Made by a program: the position numbers and the translations under genes
Assembly: GCA_958430865.1 (NCBI GenBank)
Contig: CAUDNR010004256.1
Coordinates: forward strand, 57,546 to 121,545
DNA length: 64,000 nt
Direction: 5' to 3'
DNA from: Entrophospora sp. SA101
Lineage: Eukaryota; Glomeromycota; Glomeromycetes; Entrophosporales; Entrophosporaceae
The notes under the pieces: generated by a model
What the model saw: only the letters and a program-made list of their open reading frames with translations
The model's database searches: none
Told to the model about the DNA's origin: nothing
Part shown: piece by piece, positions 1 to 12,000 of the stretch
Layout of the letters: each line of letters begins with the position of its first letter
Position numbering within the stretch: position 1 is the stretch's first letter

Positions 1-242
1 AAATCATTACTATTTATATTAATTTAGACATTTAGACATTTTTGTCTAAATATATACTATTTTGACTTAGACAACCCCAAAAACAATTTAGACGCCCATC
101 TATACTACTAACTAAATATGAAACTTGTAATATAAACGCAGTTGAATTTTACATGAGTCACATGATTAAAACCTTGTTGATTTTGACATATAAGAATCAG
201 AATGGTAACATTAATTTTCCGATTCAGCATTTTTTTTTAAAA

Positions 243-2362
243 ATGGAACAAATTGATCCTTATATATATATGAGCGGGTTCGGAAACCATTTCAGCACCG
301 AGGCATTAACTGATGCCTTACCAAAAAGTATAATTATTAATTAATACAAGAAAACTTTATATTATTAATATCTTAAACTCTATTATTTATTTTTTCTAAT
401 AAAGGTCAAAATAATCCACAGAAATGTCCTTATGGTTTATATGCAGAACAATTATCAGGGACAGCATTCACAGTTGATAGAAATCACAACCAACGAAGGT
501 ATCATCGTCATCATCATAATAATTAGAATTTTTTTTATTTTTACTTTTATTTATATTTTTTTTTAAAAAAACAAGTTGGCTTTACCGTATAAGACCTTCA
601 GTATGCCATCAACCATTCACTAAGCTTGATCCAAAAACTTATAATATTAAAGGCGATTTTTACAAAGATGAAATTGAGTATATTCCAAATCAAATTCGTT
701 GGAAACCTTTCAATGATAATAATGTCCAATCTTTAAAAGAAAAAATCAATTTTGTTTATGGTCTAAATACTTTGGCTGGTTCTGGTAATCCTACCACTAA
801 AAATGGGTTGGCAATACATATTTATAATGCTAATACAAATATGGACAATGATGCTTTTTATAATAGTGATGGGGACTTTTTAATTGGTAAAATAAATTAT
901 TATATGATTATCGTTGAAGTTAATAACTATATACAAATTATTGATTGGTTTAATTATTCAATAGTTCCTCAACATGGTAAACTTGATATTAAAACAGAAT
1001 TTGGTCTTATAATGGTTTCAACTCAGGAAATTGTTGTAATTCCACGTGGTATTAAATTTTCTGTGAATTTACCTGATGGTCCTAGGTAATGTCATCAAAT
1101 CGTCTCTTTCTTATTATCAATAATTTCATTTATATTGTCTAAATAATGATTTAAATAAAGTCGTGGATATATTCTTGAAGTATTTGGAAATCATTTTGAA
1201 TTACCGGATTTGGGCCCAATAGGTAAAAATGTCAAATGGTTATTGATTTTAAAGTAATTTTTATTATTCAAAATCAATCAATCAATTGTTAGGCGCAAAT
1301 GGTTTGGCAAGTCCACGTGATTTTTTAACCCCTGTTGCAAAATTTGAAGATTTGGAATGTGATTATAACATATTAAATAAATATGCAGGACAGTTATTTC
1401 TTGCTAAACAAGTAATCTTTAAATTATTTATTCTTTTGATTTTAATATATGTGAATTCTACGAATGATATGAAGCTTATAATATTATTAATTTAGAATCA
1501 TTCGCCATTTGATGTAGTGGCATGGCATGGAAATTATGTTCCTTATAAATATGATCTTAAAAAATTTGCTACTATAAATTCTGTTTCTTTTGATCACATG
1601 GTAACAATATAAGCATTTTATATTAAATATTAAATATTAAATATTAAATATTAAAATCTATTTAATAATTGTTTTTAGGATCCATCTATATTTACAGTAT
1701 TAACTTCAAAATCTGCTTATCCTGGAACTGCAATTGCTGATTTTGTTATTTTTCCTCCTAGATGGGCTGTACAAGAACATACTGTAAAAATAATTTTATA
1801 AATATAGTTGAAAATTTATTTTTAAAAAATATGATTGAAACAAATTTTATTGAAACCATTATTGTTTTTGTAAAAAAAAAAAAGTTTAGGCCTCCATATT
1901 TTCATCGAAATTGTATGTCAGAATTTATGGGATTGATTGTTGGTAGCTATGAAGCAAAGACTGATTTTCTTCCTGGTGGTGGAAGGTATATATAATTTTT
2001 TCTTTTTTAGAAAGTTATAAATCAATATATCTAACTGTTTTATAATAGTCTCCACAGTCAGATGACTCCACATGGTCCTGACACGACTACTTTTAGAAAT
2101 GCAATCAATGCAGATCTTAAACCTGCTCGTGTTGCCGATGGTACTATGTGTATGTTTTTATATTTTTATATTCATAAACTTCATATATATGTATATATAT
2201 AATTCTCATCGATCTGATTATATTAATCAAATATAAAATATTATAGCCTTTATGTTTGAATCTTCTTTAATGCTAGGTGTAACTCCATGGGGTTTATCTT
2301 CTGAACAAGATGAAGATTATATGGAGGCATGGCAAGGATTGGAAAAAAATTTCACTAGATAA
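243..2362 (+). CDS. HGD: Homogentisate 1,2-dioxygenase (copy A)
   Basis: Catalyses ring opening of homogentisate to maleylacetoacetate, the central step of tyrosine/phenylalanine breakdown, as a cytosolic non-heme Fe(II) dioxygenase. I join 11 exons with phase-consistent GT-AG introns: 243-327, 405-498, 576-886, 965-1085, 1161-1222, 1293-1411, 1496-1600, 1679-1783, 1885-1985, 2049-2149, 2247-2362. The product is 439 residues, close to the usual ~445. Family landmarks are clear: SGFGN near the start, YAEQLSG, SWLYRI, FDH (His298), HRNCMSE (His341, Glu347) and PHGPD (His376). These match the known active-site His and the Fe-ligand His/Glu/His set. The start at 243 is the first in-frame ATG before the conserved SGFGN. 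The acceptor at 1884 rather than the later TTTAG restores the conserved TFRPP. No tyrosine-pathway neighbour is visible. An identical second copy lies at 33398. Confidence 0.96.
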
Positions 2363-2413
2363 AAAATGAAATAGAAAATAATTTGGCAAAAAGGATACCT
2401 TTTATAAACATCC

Positions 2414-2444
<31 letters not shown>

Positions 2445-3045
2445 ATAATAATTTAATAATCATTTGTAATATTTCTTTGTAATTTGCTAAAAAACAATAT
2501 TATTAACAGTTATTATCATATTCAATTAATTAATGGATACATATAAATAATACATGTGTCATTTGAAAGGTTATTCATTATATAATTGTTGTCATTTCTT
2601 TCATTTCTTGATTTTTTTTACTTCCTGATTTGAAAAAAAAATTAAAATGCATTAAATATAAATAAAAATCAAATTTGATAATTTAATTAATTGTTGATTG
2701 AAATTTCCACCAAATTCATCAATTCTTTCAACATTTTTTTTTTTTGCTACCATTACTAGAAGAGTCTAATATATTAATTAATCAGTTAAAGAATAAAATA
2801 TTATTAGTAATATTAGTAATAAAATCATAAATAATGAAATTAAATTCACATTTGATAAGATCAATATTTCGGCAACTTTACTTGAATGATGTATATTTGT
2901 TATGAAATCACATTATCACTATTTTGTTTAATATCAATTGAATGTTCTTTTAAATGAATTAGCATTGCTTTTTAAAATTGCGTGTTTATAGAATTCCTCT
3001 ACTAATTTATTATCAGCAAATTCACAAAGATCTCTTTAATAGTTG

Positions 3046-3365
3046 GTATTTTATATGGAATACTTTTGCATCATTTGTATGCAATCATCGGGCATATTTG
3101 ATAGAATCGATGATTTGATTCCATTAAATGTATTCAAAGTTAAACTGTCATTATGTGCCCTATCATCAAAATGGTGGATGTCTTGCAAATTTTTCCCACA
3201 TTGGCATCCCAACATTATAAACATCTGATTCTTTTGTTTCTTCCCCCTTGAAAAACTTCAAGCGCAACATATCATAGATTTTATTTGATGAACTAGTTCA
3301 CATAATTTTAACTCTGTAGCCTCCTTTGTATTAATATGTTGCTATTATGTAAATCACAATGGATT
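3046..3365 (-). pseudogene. Decayed protein kinase catalytic domain (copy A)
   Basis: On the minus strand, 3361 downwards reads HCDLHNSNIL, the kinase catalytic-loop signature (HxDLxxxN). After stops and frame changes comes ESDVYNVGMPMWE, resembling the SD(I/V)YSFGxxMWE segment of kinase subdomain IX, then RHPPF. One base out of frame follows DDRAHN and a tail ending MPDDCIQMMQKY. This order is that of the C-lobe of the large tyrosine-kinase-like family seen in arbuscular-mycorrhizal fungi. No N-lobe or intact frame is visible, so it is a remnant, not a working kinase. Confidence 0.7.
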
Positions 3366-5170
3366 AAACTTTCTTATATATGATAAACATAAAGCTTCAA
3401 AAATCACGGTTGTGTTAAATTTGAATAAACAATAATTACCATAATTTTCTGCCCAGTAATTCAAAAAATTTGATCAGATAAATAATGCTACACCTTTTTT
3501 TTTCTAAATTTCAGAATTTCATAATTTTTCGCCGGTATTTTCTTATTATTATGTTTAGTTGTGTTGAAAAAAGAACAAGGTGAAAATAGTTTTTTAAATG
3601 CCAAAAATTATTAAGGAATATCTAAAGAAATAATCATTACGAGATTTATGATTTATGAGATTATCAAGAAGAAGGAAAAATAATATGGATGGAATCTTAT
3701 ACATTTACATATTTGTTAATAAAATAAATTTATTAAAGGGTGTGAGCGGATGGGAAGAAAGTTTGATTTGAGTACTATATCCATTATCTATATATTACTA
3801 TTGGATTTTCCACAAAATTAAATAACAACAGCAAAAGACAAATACTTTGTAATGAGCTCTAGCTCACGAACAGACCCTGTAATTGTGCAGTCAGTTACTT
3901 CAACCAATAAATAAATTCCTGAATATTGAAGCTTATAAACACATATATCCTAATTAATTTTGGAGTCTTTCATCTTAACGCTCAAGATTTGTCACTTCTA
4001 TAAAGGCAGGTGCACGAGTAGTTTTTTGATTGTGGAGCATATAACCTGGAGTTTGACCACAGTAAGACTTTGCTAATCCTATAAAAAACCAACAATTATG
4101 AATTAATTGGTGATATGGAAATTAAGACATGCCACGAATGAGTAATTAAAATAACGAATAGTATGATTATACACACAATATAGCTCCCTTCATTTGATTT
4201 TAATTTTTCCATATCAGTTAAAAATTCCATAGAACATAGTCAGTAGTATATAAAATGTTTTTGTACTATTCTGTTTTGATGAAAAGTCCTTTAATATAAT
4301 TTTCGAGTTCTTCAAGATTCTCACATTGAAATTTCTTAAAAATGAAATAAAAATGACATGAAGATTATATATATAATAATAATAAATAACTTTTGACATC
4401 ACCTGGAATTTGAAGAATGTGATTTGATTTCAATAACTTCATTCGGTGTTAAAAAATTAATATGTGCTTTCTCGGTTTGGAAGATGAATTGACAAGCAGA
4501 TTGTAGATATTTTGGCTTGTTGGGTGTTGTGCCCATCTTCTAATTTGCTGCAATTTTAGCAGTTTAATTTCTAATTTGTTTGTATTAATAACATATCAGC
4601 CAAGAAATTATTCAAAGCAAAATTTCAAGAAATACTACACAAATACGTATTTCTGGGCATTCTAATAATATAGGTATAATACGTAATCTTACGGAAACTT
4701 TAGTTCTCAACTCTAATACTGATAGCGATAAAATAAATCAATAAAATAAGCCTTTATCAGCAAATGGTTTAAGTTTGCATTTATCAAGTTGAAACTTGTT
4801 TCCAAGCCAAAGCTTGTTATTTATTTTAAGAATTTTTAATTGTAAAAATTGTATTGCTTTGTTGTTATTAAGTCTCCAAAGATGGGATTCTTTGAAAAAT
4901 TATTTCTCCATAATAATAACGAAACAAGTTATTGACGAATAAAAAATTGCGTTTATAAAGTCTGTTGAATAGAAAAGAAAAAGTATTGGTGGAATAATTC
5001 TAAACTTACATGCGAGACCGTGAGATGTTTTTTTTACAAGAATTTATCAAAAAAAAAATTGCGTGTCAGGAATCTTACCAATCACTGGACATAATCAATA
5101 CAAAATACACACACATTTTGGGTAATTATTTGAAAGATGAAACATATAATATAAATAATATAAATAATAC

Positions 5171-5277
5171 AATGTTGTGACCCAAAACTATTCGGTCTAC
5201 ACTAAGCCTAAACTTAAATCTAGACCACTCACTACTCTAAACCCCACATTAAACTGGTTTCGGTGGATCACAGCATT
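5171..5277. repeat. Small inverted-repeat (MITE-like) element, copy A
   Basis: The arm at 5171-5188 (aatgttgtgacccaaaac) and the arm at 5257-5277 (gtttcggtggatcacagcat) are imperfect inverted complements, allowing a 3-base gap. They enclose a relatively C-rich core with its own nested GGTCTA/TAGACC pair. The GC content is higher than in the surrounding AT-rich DNA. The size and structure fit a short non-autonomous DNA element, but I cannot see a clear target-site duplication. Confidence 0.4.
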
Positions 5278-7450
5278 ATAATGTACAACTGTTCCGCACC
5301 CTTGCAGATATGAAATTTCAATATTATATAATCTGTTATTAGTAAGGAATGTAGTATATTTTAGTATTAGGATATATACCCAAAATAAATAGTGAAATTT
5401 TATAAACTAACTAAATAATAAAAAAGTAAGATTTTCCATTTCAAAAATTAAAAGATATTCGTGTTGAATGGCTTGCACGAAGGGCTTTTATGTTTTAAAA
5501 ACTTTTTTTTGTCTGTCCGTCGCGTCACGTAACAACGTCGTCGTTAATTTCTTTTTCTTGATTAAAAAATAAATTTACATTCATATTTACATTTATTAAA
5601 ATTATGTGGTTTTCAATCAATCAATCAATCAATTTCACATTTCTTATAATTCTTGTGAAATGAGATACAAGAAAAAAAAAAACAAGTAAAGAAAGTCAAA
5701 AGAAAATTAAAGATGGATAGAACAAAGAATTCTCGTTTATTTAGTTGTCAAATGATTAATTATTGCTAAAATTGGTAGTTAATAAGTCATTACAAGTCAT
5801 TATCGGTCTCATTGTTGTGTGTATATGCGTACGATAATTGAATGAATGAGCATTTATCAAGAAAAAAAACGAAAGAGGGGTGAGAAATCACAACAAACAA
5901 TAATAAACAATAAATAATAATAATAAATATTTGTAAACATTTGTCGATTTTTTTTTTAAAAAAAATTTTTTTTGTAAAGATAGATAGACATACACATGCA
6001 CAAAGACTAAACATAATAATTTGTATAATTCATTTATATAATAATAACCTGATTATGCCCTGAATCCTGGAGAAATATTTTTTTCACTGTTATACAATAA
6101 TAATAATATCGATAAAATCAATAAATCTAGCGACTCTTTTTTCTTTTTAATATTAAAGTTTTCGGCAAAGTTGAAGACCACTAATATTTAACCCTGGTCA
6201 CATAGTGATTGTACTACCCATATAACGTGATAATATTTGTTTTTATTTGAATGAAATAAGATTATTCTTGTATAAAAAAAAAGCACAAGTATGAGATCAG
6301 ACCCTAAAAATTACGGTATTATCAAAGGAAAGAATTACTTATCAAAAAGAACAAACATCATAACTAATAAAGGGTCATGAAGAACCTAAGAAAGGTGATA
6401 AAGTTGCCATGTAATGGTTCTGACAAATATATATTTTGGTGTTTAAGATCCACAAGAGGCAGGTGACAATATTAGAAATGATGGTTTCAATATCTTTAAC
6501 GGCTTCAGAAATCCTTATTTTTAGTTTTCACAATCTCTTGGGCTTTTATAATGCCAGGCAGGATTAGAAGTTGTAAGAAGGAACGTTGGGGTTTTTGAAT
6601 GCCATCCAATTTTTTAAAGTATGCCTCTAAACTAATTTTAAAGTATTGATCGTCTTTTCCAATGCCATAGCATTAAGTTTATTCATTCCGGCAATATTAG
6701 ACCTTTTATAACATCTACAACAGTCAATTACTGTCTTTTGATATAATTTCTTGATCAGTCAAAAATTGCCATCACATTTGAATTTGGTATTGACTTGAAA
6801 CCATAAAATTTTATAATATATCAGAGTTATATTCTTTTGCGATCACTTGAATAGGTATGTGTGCCATAATTTTCTTGTCAATGGTTAAATCTGCGTACAA
6901 GTCCATGTCTTCTTTGTATAGAAAAGGTTGGAGCTTTTCTTTACAAATCAATTTATTCTTAAAAATAAAATATATGAGTTGTAAACATTTCTCTACTCTT
7001 TTAACAATTAAATATTTTGTTGTTTATCAAGCAGAATAAACGTTAGGCAACGAAAAAAGCAGAGAAATGGCGGTGGCACAGTAACGGTGATCTCGGACTT
7101 TTCACGTACCAGTAGTAGGGATGGGGGAGTTTGATTCGTTTGGTTTAGTCTCGTGAAACCGGTTTAAGCGGTTTGAACGGTTTTTGAACAACATTATACA
7201 GTTATAGTTATACAAAATAATAATTTTCGTTGCATATTTATTGTGGACACACACATGTAAATTTTTATTTAATGCTCACATGATAATAATTTACAATTCT
7301 TAGAGAGAATAATAATAACACACATACTAGCTTAACATCATATTTAAACCTTAATAAAAATTTCCCTTAATATTTAAAAATCACCAAAACTTAATGCATA
7401 ATATACACATACATATTTAAAAATACAAAATGAAAAATAAAGTTCATTTT

Positions 7451-8610
7451 CTATTTTTTCTGGGCAATAAATCTGTGAGAGAAGCTATACGTTTTGAGAG
7501 AATTGAATTCTTCCTCCATTTTTGTCATCATAACATTATATTCCTCTTCTGTCATGTCAAGGTGACCAATGACTTCTGATTTGAGCTTAGCCGATAATCC
7601 CTTGAAATAAGCGACTCCAAGTTCACCAAATTCCCTTCCCCAGCTGCCTACAGGTCTTATCATTATCTGATGCGAGTGTGATGATATTTGATTTGTGTTG
7701 GCCAAGAACATGTGAAGTTTTTCACATATCACATTTTTTAATTTTAAACTTTCTATTACTTTGTAAGCGGGAAAGTAAAAAAATTATTTGTTATCATCAT
7801 TATAACCATCATAGTAATATATGGTAACAATGAAAATAAATGATTATTATATATACCTGCTTCATTCCATCTTTCAAACGAGGGTCCGGCATTAAAAACT
7901 CTGTTGTCAGTGGGCATCAACTCGAGCCATCCACCACGCTTAGTTAATCTGACCACTTCTTTGATGATATTTTGTTCCCACTCTTGTTCTGTAAAAGGAT
8001 TATCATACATCCTAACAAAAACTAGATCAAATTCATTATCAGAGAATGGTAATCCATCCAATAAATTCATATTATAGAAGGTAGCATTGGTCAAGGAGAA
8101 GGCTTCACAATCACTGTTATCATCAGTTAAAGAATAAAAATCTTTTGTGATTATGCCAACAAATTTTGTATTGGGATATTCTTTACTCGTATCCAACAGC
8201 CATTTTTCTGAATCGAATCTATAAAATAAGATTTTTTAAAAAACTAATTAATTAAATCTTTCTTTTTTTTTTTTGTTAAAAATTTTTAATTATATAATTA
8301 TATAATTTTACCCAACGTAAAGGACTTTAGCTCCCCCCATTGTCAATAGATCGCTAATAGGTGCCGAAAAATTCCCTTGCCACATATGACGAAGAAAATA
8401 ATGTTGATCATTGATCCAATTGAGTTCTTCTTCCTTGCTCATCGGTAAAGGGTACTTTTTGTTGGCACTGGGGTTGGACATCATTGTTCGAAACGTCACC
8501 GTATGGAAGAATGCGGGTATTCCAGGAGACGTTTCTTCTTTTGATTCACTTTTAGAACTAAATTTTCTTCTATTCGTGAACTGATTAAAAAAGGCCTTTG
8601 CTTTTCCCAT
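7451..8610 (-). CDS. LaeA/UMTA-like SAM-dependent methyltransferase (copy A), degenerate motif I
   Basis: Three exons on the minus strand (8610-8312, 8218-7857, 7758-7451) join in phase to 322 residues. The start at 8610 is the only upstream in-frame ATG. The layout matches the fungal LaeA/UMTA-type class I methyltransferase family: a disordered N-terminus, a DQHYFLRHMWQGNFSAPI segment (about residues 69-86), a nucleotide-binding strand KVLYVG (95-100), an acidic FVGI strand, LPFSDNEFDLVFVRM, then RLTKRGGWLELM. These proteins methylate protein or small-molecule targets, and some are regulators of secondary metabolism. The SAM-binding motif I is abnormal: the expected VLDVGCGxGTW reads VLYVGFDSEKW, so the acidic start and the glycine loop are lost. 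It may have weak or no activity. An identical copy is at 40606-41765. Confidence 0.88.
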
Positions 8611-8977
8611 TATATTATTATATTATTATCAAAGAAAAAAATGTGAGTGGTAGAAAAAGATTGTAGAATGTGAAAGGATTATTGTCGTAATGAAATGAAA
8701 TAAATGATTGTTGTTATTTAAAAGTTATTTGGGCGATTGTTTAAATAAACGATTGTTCTGATCATTCGATGGTGAATCTCGTCTTATTTATAAAGAAATT
8801 AATTATATTATTATTCTAATTATTTAATTATTATTACTATTGCCTTATATTTTTTGCCGAGCATTTATATTTTTTATTTAGATTTATATTTAAATAAATT
8901 AATTTAATTTAAAAATTTTTTTTTGTTTTTTGTTTGTTTTTGTTTTGTTTTTGTTTTGCTTTAATGTGTGTGTTCAA

Positions 8978-9025
<48 letters not shown>

Positions 9026-12000
9026 CAGTTCCGGATGTCCGGAGCCTATTGATTACACAGTTATACATATCTAGATATCATTCAAAGCTTATCCGAGCAT
9101 CTAGAACTTTAGTAAAAATAAAAGGAAGCAAAATTTTTCTTTTTTAATGTTCTCTAAAAAACCATCTTTTTGAAATCTTTTATATTTGTGGTAAAGGAAA
9201 TTCGTTAATTCCCTTGATGTGTAATGTATTTTTTTTATTATTTCGTATTTTCCCCTTTTTTTTTTCTTTTACTTTCTTAATATTTAAAAGATTTGATCGG
9301 TTTTACCCGTGAATCCAGACATCACCCGAGCAAAATAAGATTATTAAATTAATTCTCATGTACAAATTAGCTAAACCACTTGTTATATATAGAAAGAGAA
9401 AAAATCCATTATACTTGCTTTAATAATTGTATTTTTAGAGTAATATGATGAGAGCATTATAATTTGTTTAAAAAAACTGATAGCCCAGGAAATACCCGAA
9501 ACTAAGTACTACAACAACATTGATTTACAACATGAAACAAGCAAGTTATGGAAACAAAAAAAAAAAAAAAAAATAAATAAATGAATGAATAAAAAATGAA
9601 TGAATGAGTGAATGAATGAATGAATGAATGAATAATCTTGGTTATTACATTGAAACATATTAGAATCGCAACTTGCCGCTTCAACTAGTTCATTTTAATG
9701 AGAACAAGAAAGATGTCTGCTTTAAGATGGCAATTCTTGCTTCTTTCATGCATGCGGTAAAAAATGGATTAGGGAGACATCTAAAAATTAAAGTTTTACA
9801 AAGTTGGCAAGTCAATCTCCTTGGCTCGAGTCCAATTGATCAACAATACATATAGAAAAAGTTTACAATCTACACATTCTAGTAAGTTTGAAAAAAAATA
9901 TTAATGAATGAAATTGAACTATTTTGCCGAAAGAAGTCTTGGATATAATGTTGATAAAGAAAACACGTCCCAAAAATAGAGTCAAAAAAATAAATTCACG
10001 TTACATTTGAGGTGTCTATCACAAATATGCAAAAATTACAGGGATTCAAATTAAAATTTAAAAAAAATAATAAATAATAAATATTTATTATTAAAATCAA
10101 TCAATTATTTATTTGGATCGTAAAAATCGGGATCATTGCCTTGTTTTATTCGTCCAATTTTTCCCCTTGGATGTTTATCCGATATACATAATTAATAAAC
10201 GTCATTTTGCCACACAAAATCTTCTCCACTAATAAATAAATCTATTTAACGATCATCGATTTTTTTTTGTTTGAATGGGTAACTAAATAAGAAGTTGTTA
10301 TTGATTGTACTCGATCCAATAAGCAACAGTTTACTTTATTAAATAATCCACAAAAGAAAAACTGTAAGCCTTGTAGTCGTATCGTTTAAATTTCCATTTT
10401 TTGTATGTAGTAGTAGTTGTTGTTGTTGTTGTTGTTGTTGCTGCTGCTGCTGCATATTTACGGCTTAGTCTGTTACCTACATTTAGGAGTATTGCATATA
10501 AACTTTTTTCATCCTTTAATAGCTACCATTTCTGGTTGATTTAATCGATTGGTTTAATACAACGAATGACCCACCACCATCATCATCCACTTTCTTTTTT
10601 CTTTCTCCAGATTTATTTATCGGTTTTAAGAGCTAAATAGTTCTTAATCTTATATTATAGCCACAAGGCATCTTGGAATAATTCCTTCTCCTCTTCTGTT
10701 GGTGTTATTGTTGTTTGTCTTCACAATTAGTCATACAAATAAATCATAGGGGCTTTGCTTAAAATTTATGACTAATTTTAACATTATAAAATAAAGTCGA
10801 ATATTTGACAGTAATGGCCCAAGCCAAGTCACATCATCCACCCATTGATAGTTCTTTATTCAGCTGGAGTTTATCTGTTTGATAAATTTTTTGGTACGTC
10901 CTTACGGGTTTTTATGGGAAACCTTGTGTTTTTTCTAATTGTACAGTTTATCAATCGTGTCAATATCAGTTTCATCATCATCGCCCGCCACCTTTTTTAG
11001 ATTCAAATTTTTTTTTGCCGTTTTCAATTTTTAAATCTTTGTATTAATAAAATTTGTAGATTTTTTAATCCATGTGATTGCTTTTTCAAAAATCAATCAA
11101 TGCTCAGTAAGAATCAATTGGTTTACTTGAATGAACCCATTGCATCCAAAGAGGTTTTTAAAAAGCTATGTGTAACTTTGAAGAATTGGCAATTCAGATC
11201 CTGACGATCAAATCCTCCTCATCTGTTATTTTGATCATAGCTAACATTATAATTTTGATAAATTGCTTTTTTGTTTTTGATGTTACGGTTATGTTTTGTG
11301 AAGAAAAAGTCATTTTTGTGTATATGTATGTTGTATGTGAAATTGAAATTTATAATTAAAATTTTGGGTGGGTGATTGGATATGAAATTCTGATTGGTTA
11401 ATTTGAATTTCACGTGAATTGCAAATTCACATAGATTTAATTTTTACGCATAACATATAACATATATATGTATTAATATACACGCTGTATCCAAATAACG
11501 TGAGTGGTGATCATGTTGGTTCATATTTTTGTCGGATTTGCCATAATCCGTGTTGTGTTATTGATTCGTTTTGTCTAAAGAATTCATCCGCGATTACATT
11601 TTTGTATTGGTTCAATGTTATAGGAAGTGTGATTGATGCCTATTCTGTTCTAGCATGTTTACAGCAATAGTCGACCCCCTAATGATAAATGGATCGTTTT
11701 CCGTTTTCTTTTTTGTCCATTTTTACTATTAATATATATATATGGGCAATTAAATATTATATACAAAAACAAACTATCCTATCTTTATATTGAAAGACAT
11801 TATATAATCTGTTTGTTAAAAATAATAAATTTTAATCATCTTGGAACATTTTCATAAATAAAATGGTAATAAACAGGTAAGTCAGACGTTTGTTTATATT
11901 GTCTGCGTATTGATTGTTTAGAATAGAAATATCATAATGGAGGATATATAAATATAAAATTTAATAATAAAATGGTTTTCTATTTAAGTACATTAATATT

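Larger units (their letters stand above)
2363..7450. other. 5 kb gene-poor interval (copy A)
   Basis: Lies between the dioxygenase and the methyltransferase. It holds a (TA)n run at about 2413-2441, the kinase remnant (3046-3365), a small inverted-repeat element (5171-5277), and minus-strand fragments around 6400-6700 that read like frame-broken coding sequence but that I cannot identify. The short open frames at 3043-3228, 4214-4402, 5790-6014 and 6857-7039 lack coding character. The equivalent interval in copy B is 35518-40605. Confidence 0.6.

Noticed and set aside
7080..7200. Repeated cggttt motifs and agtagggatggggg, resembling a hAT terminus
   Set aside because: No inverted partner or target duplication could be found nearby.
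9581..9640. Regular gaatgaatg units that could look like a CRISPR-type array
   Set aside because: A simple tandem repeat without spacers in a eukaryotic genome.
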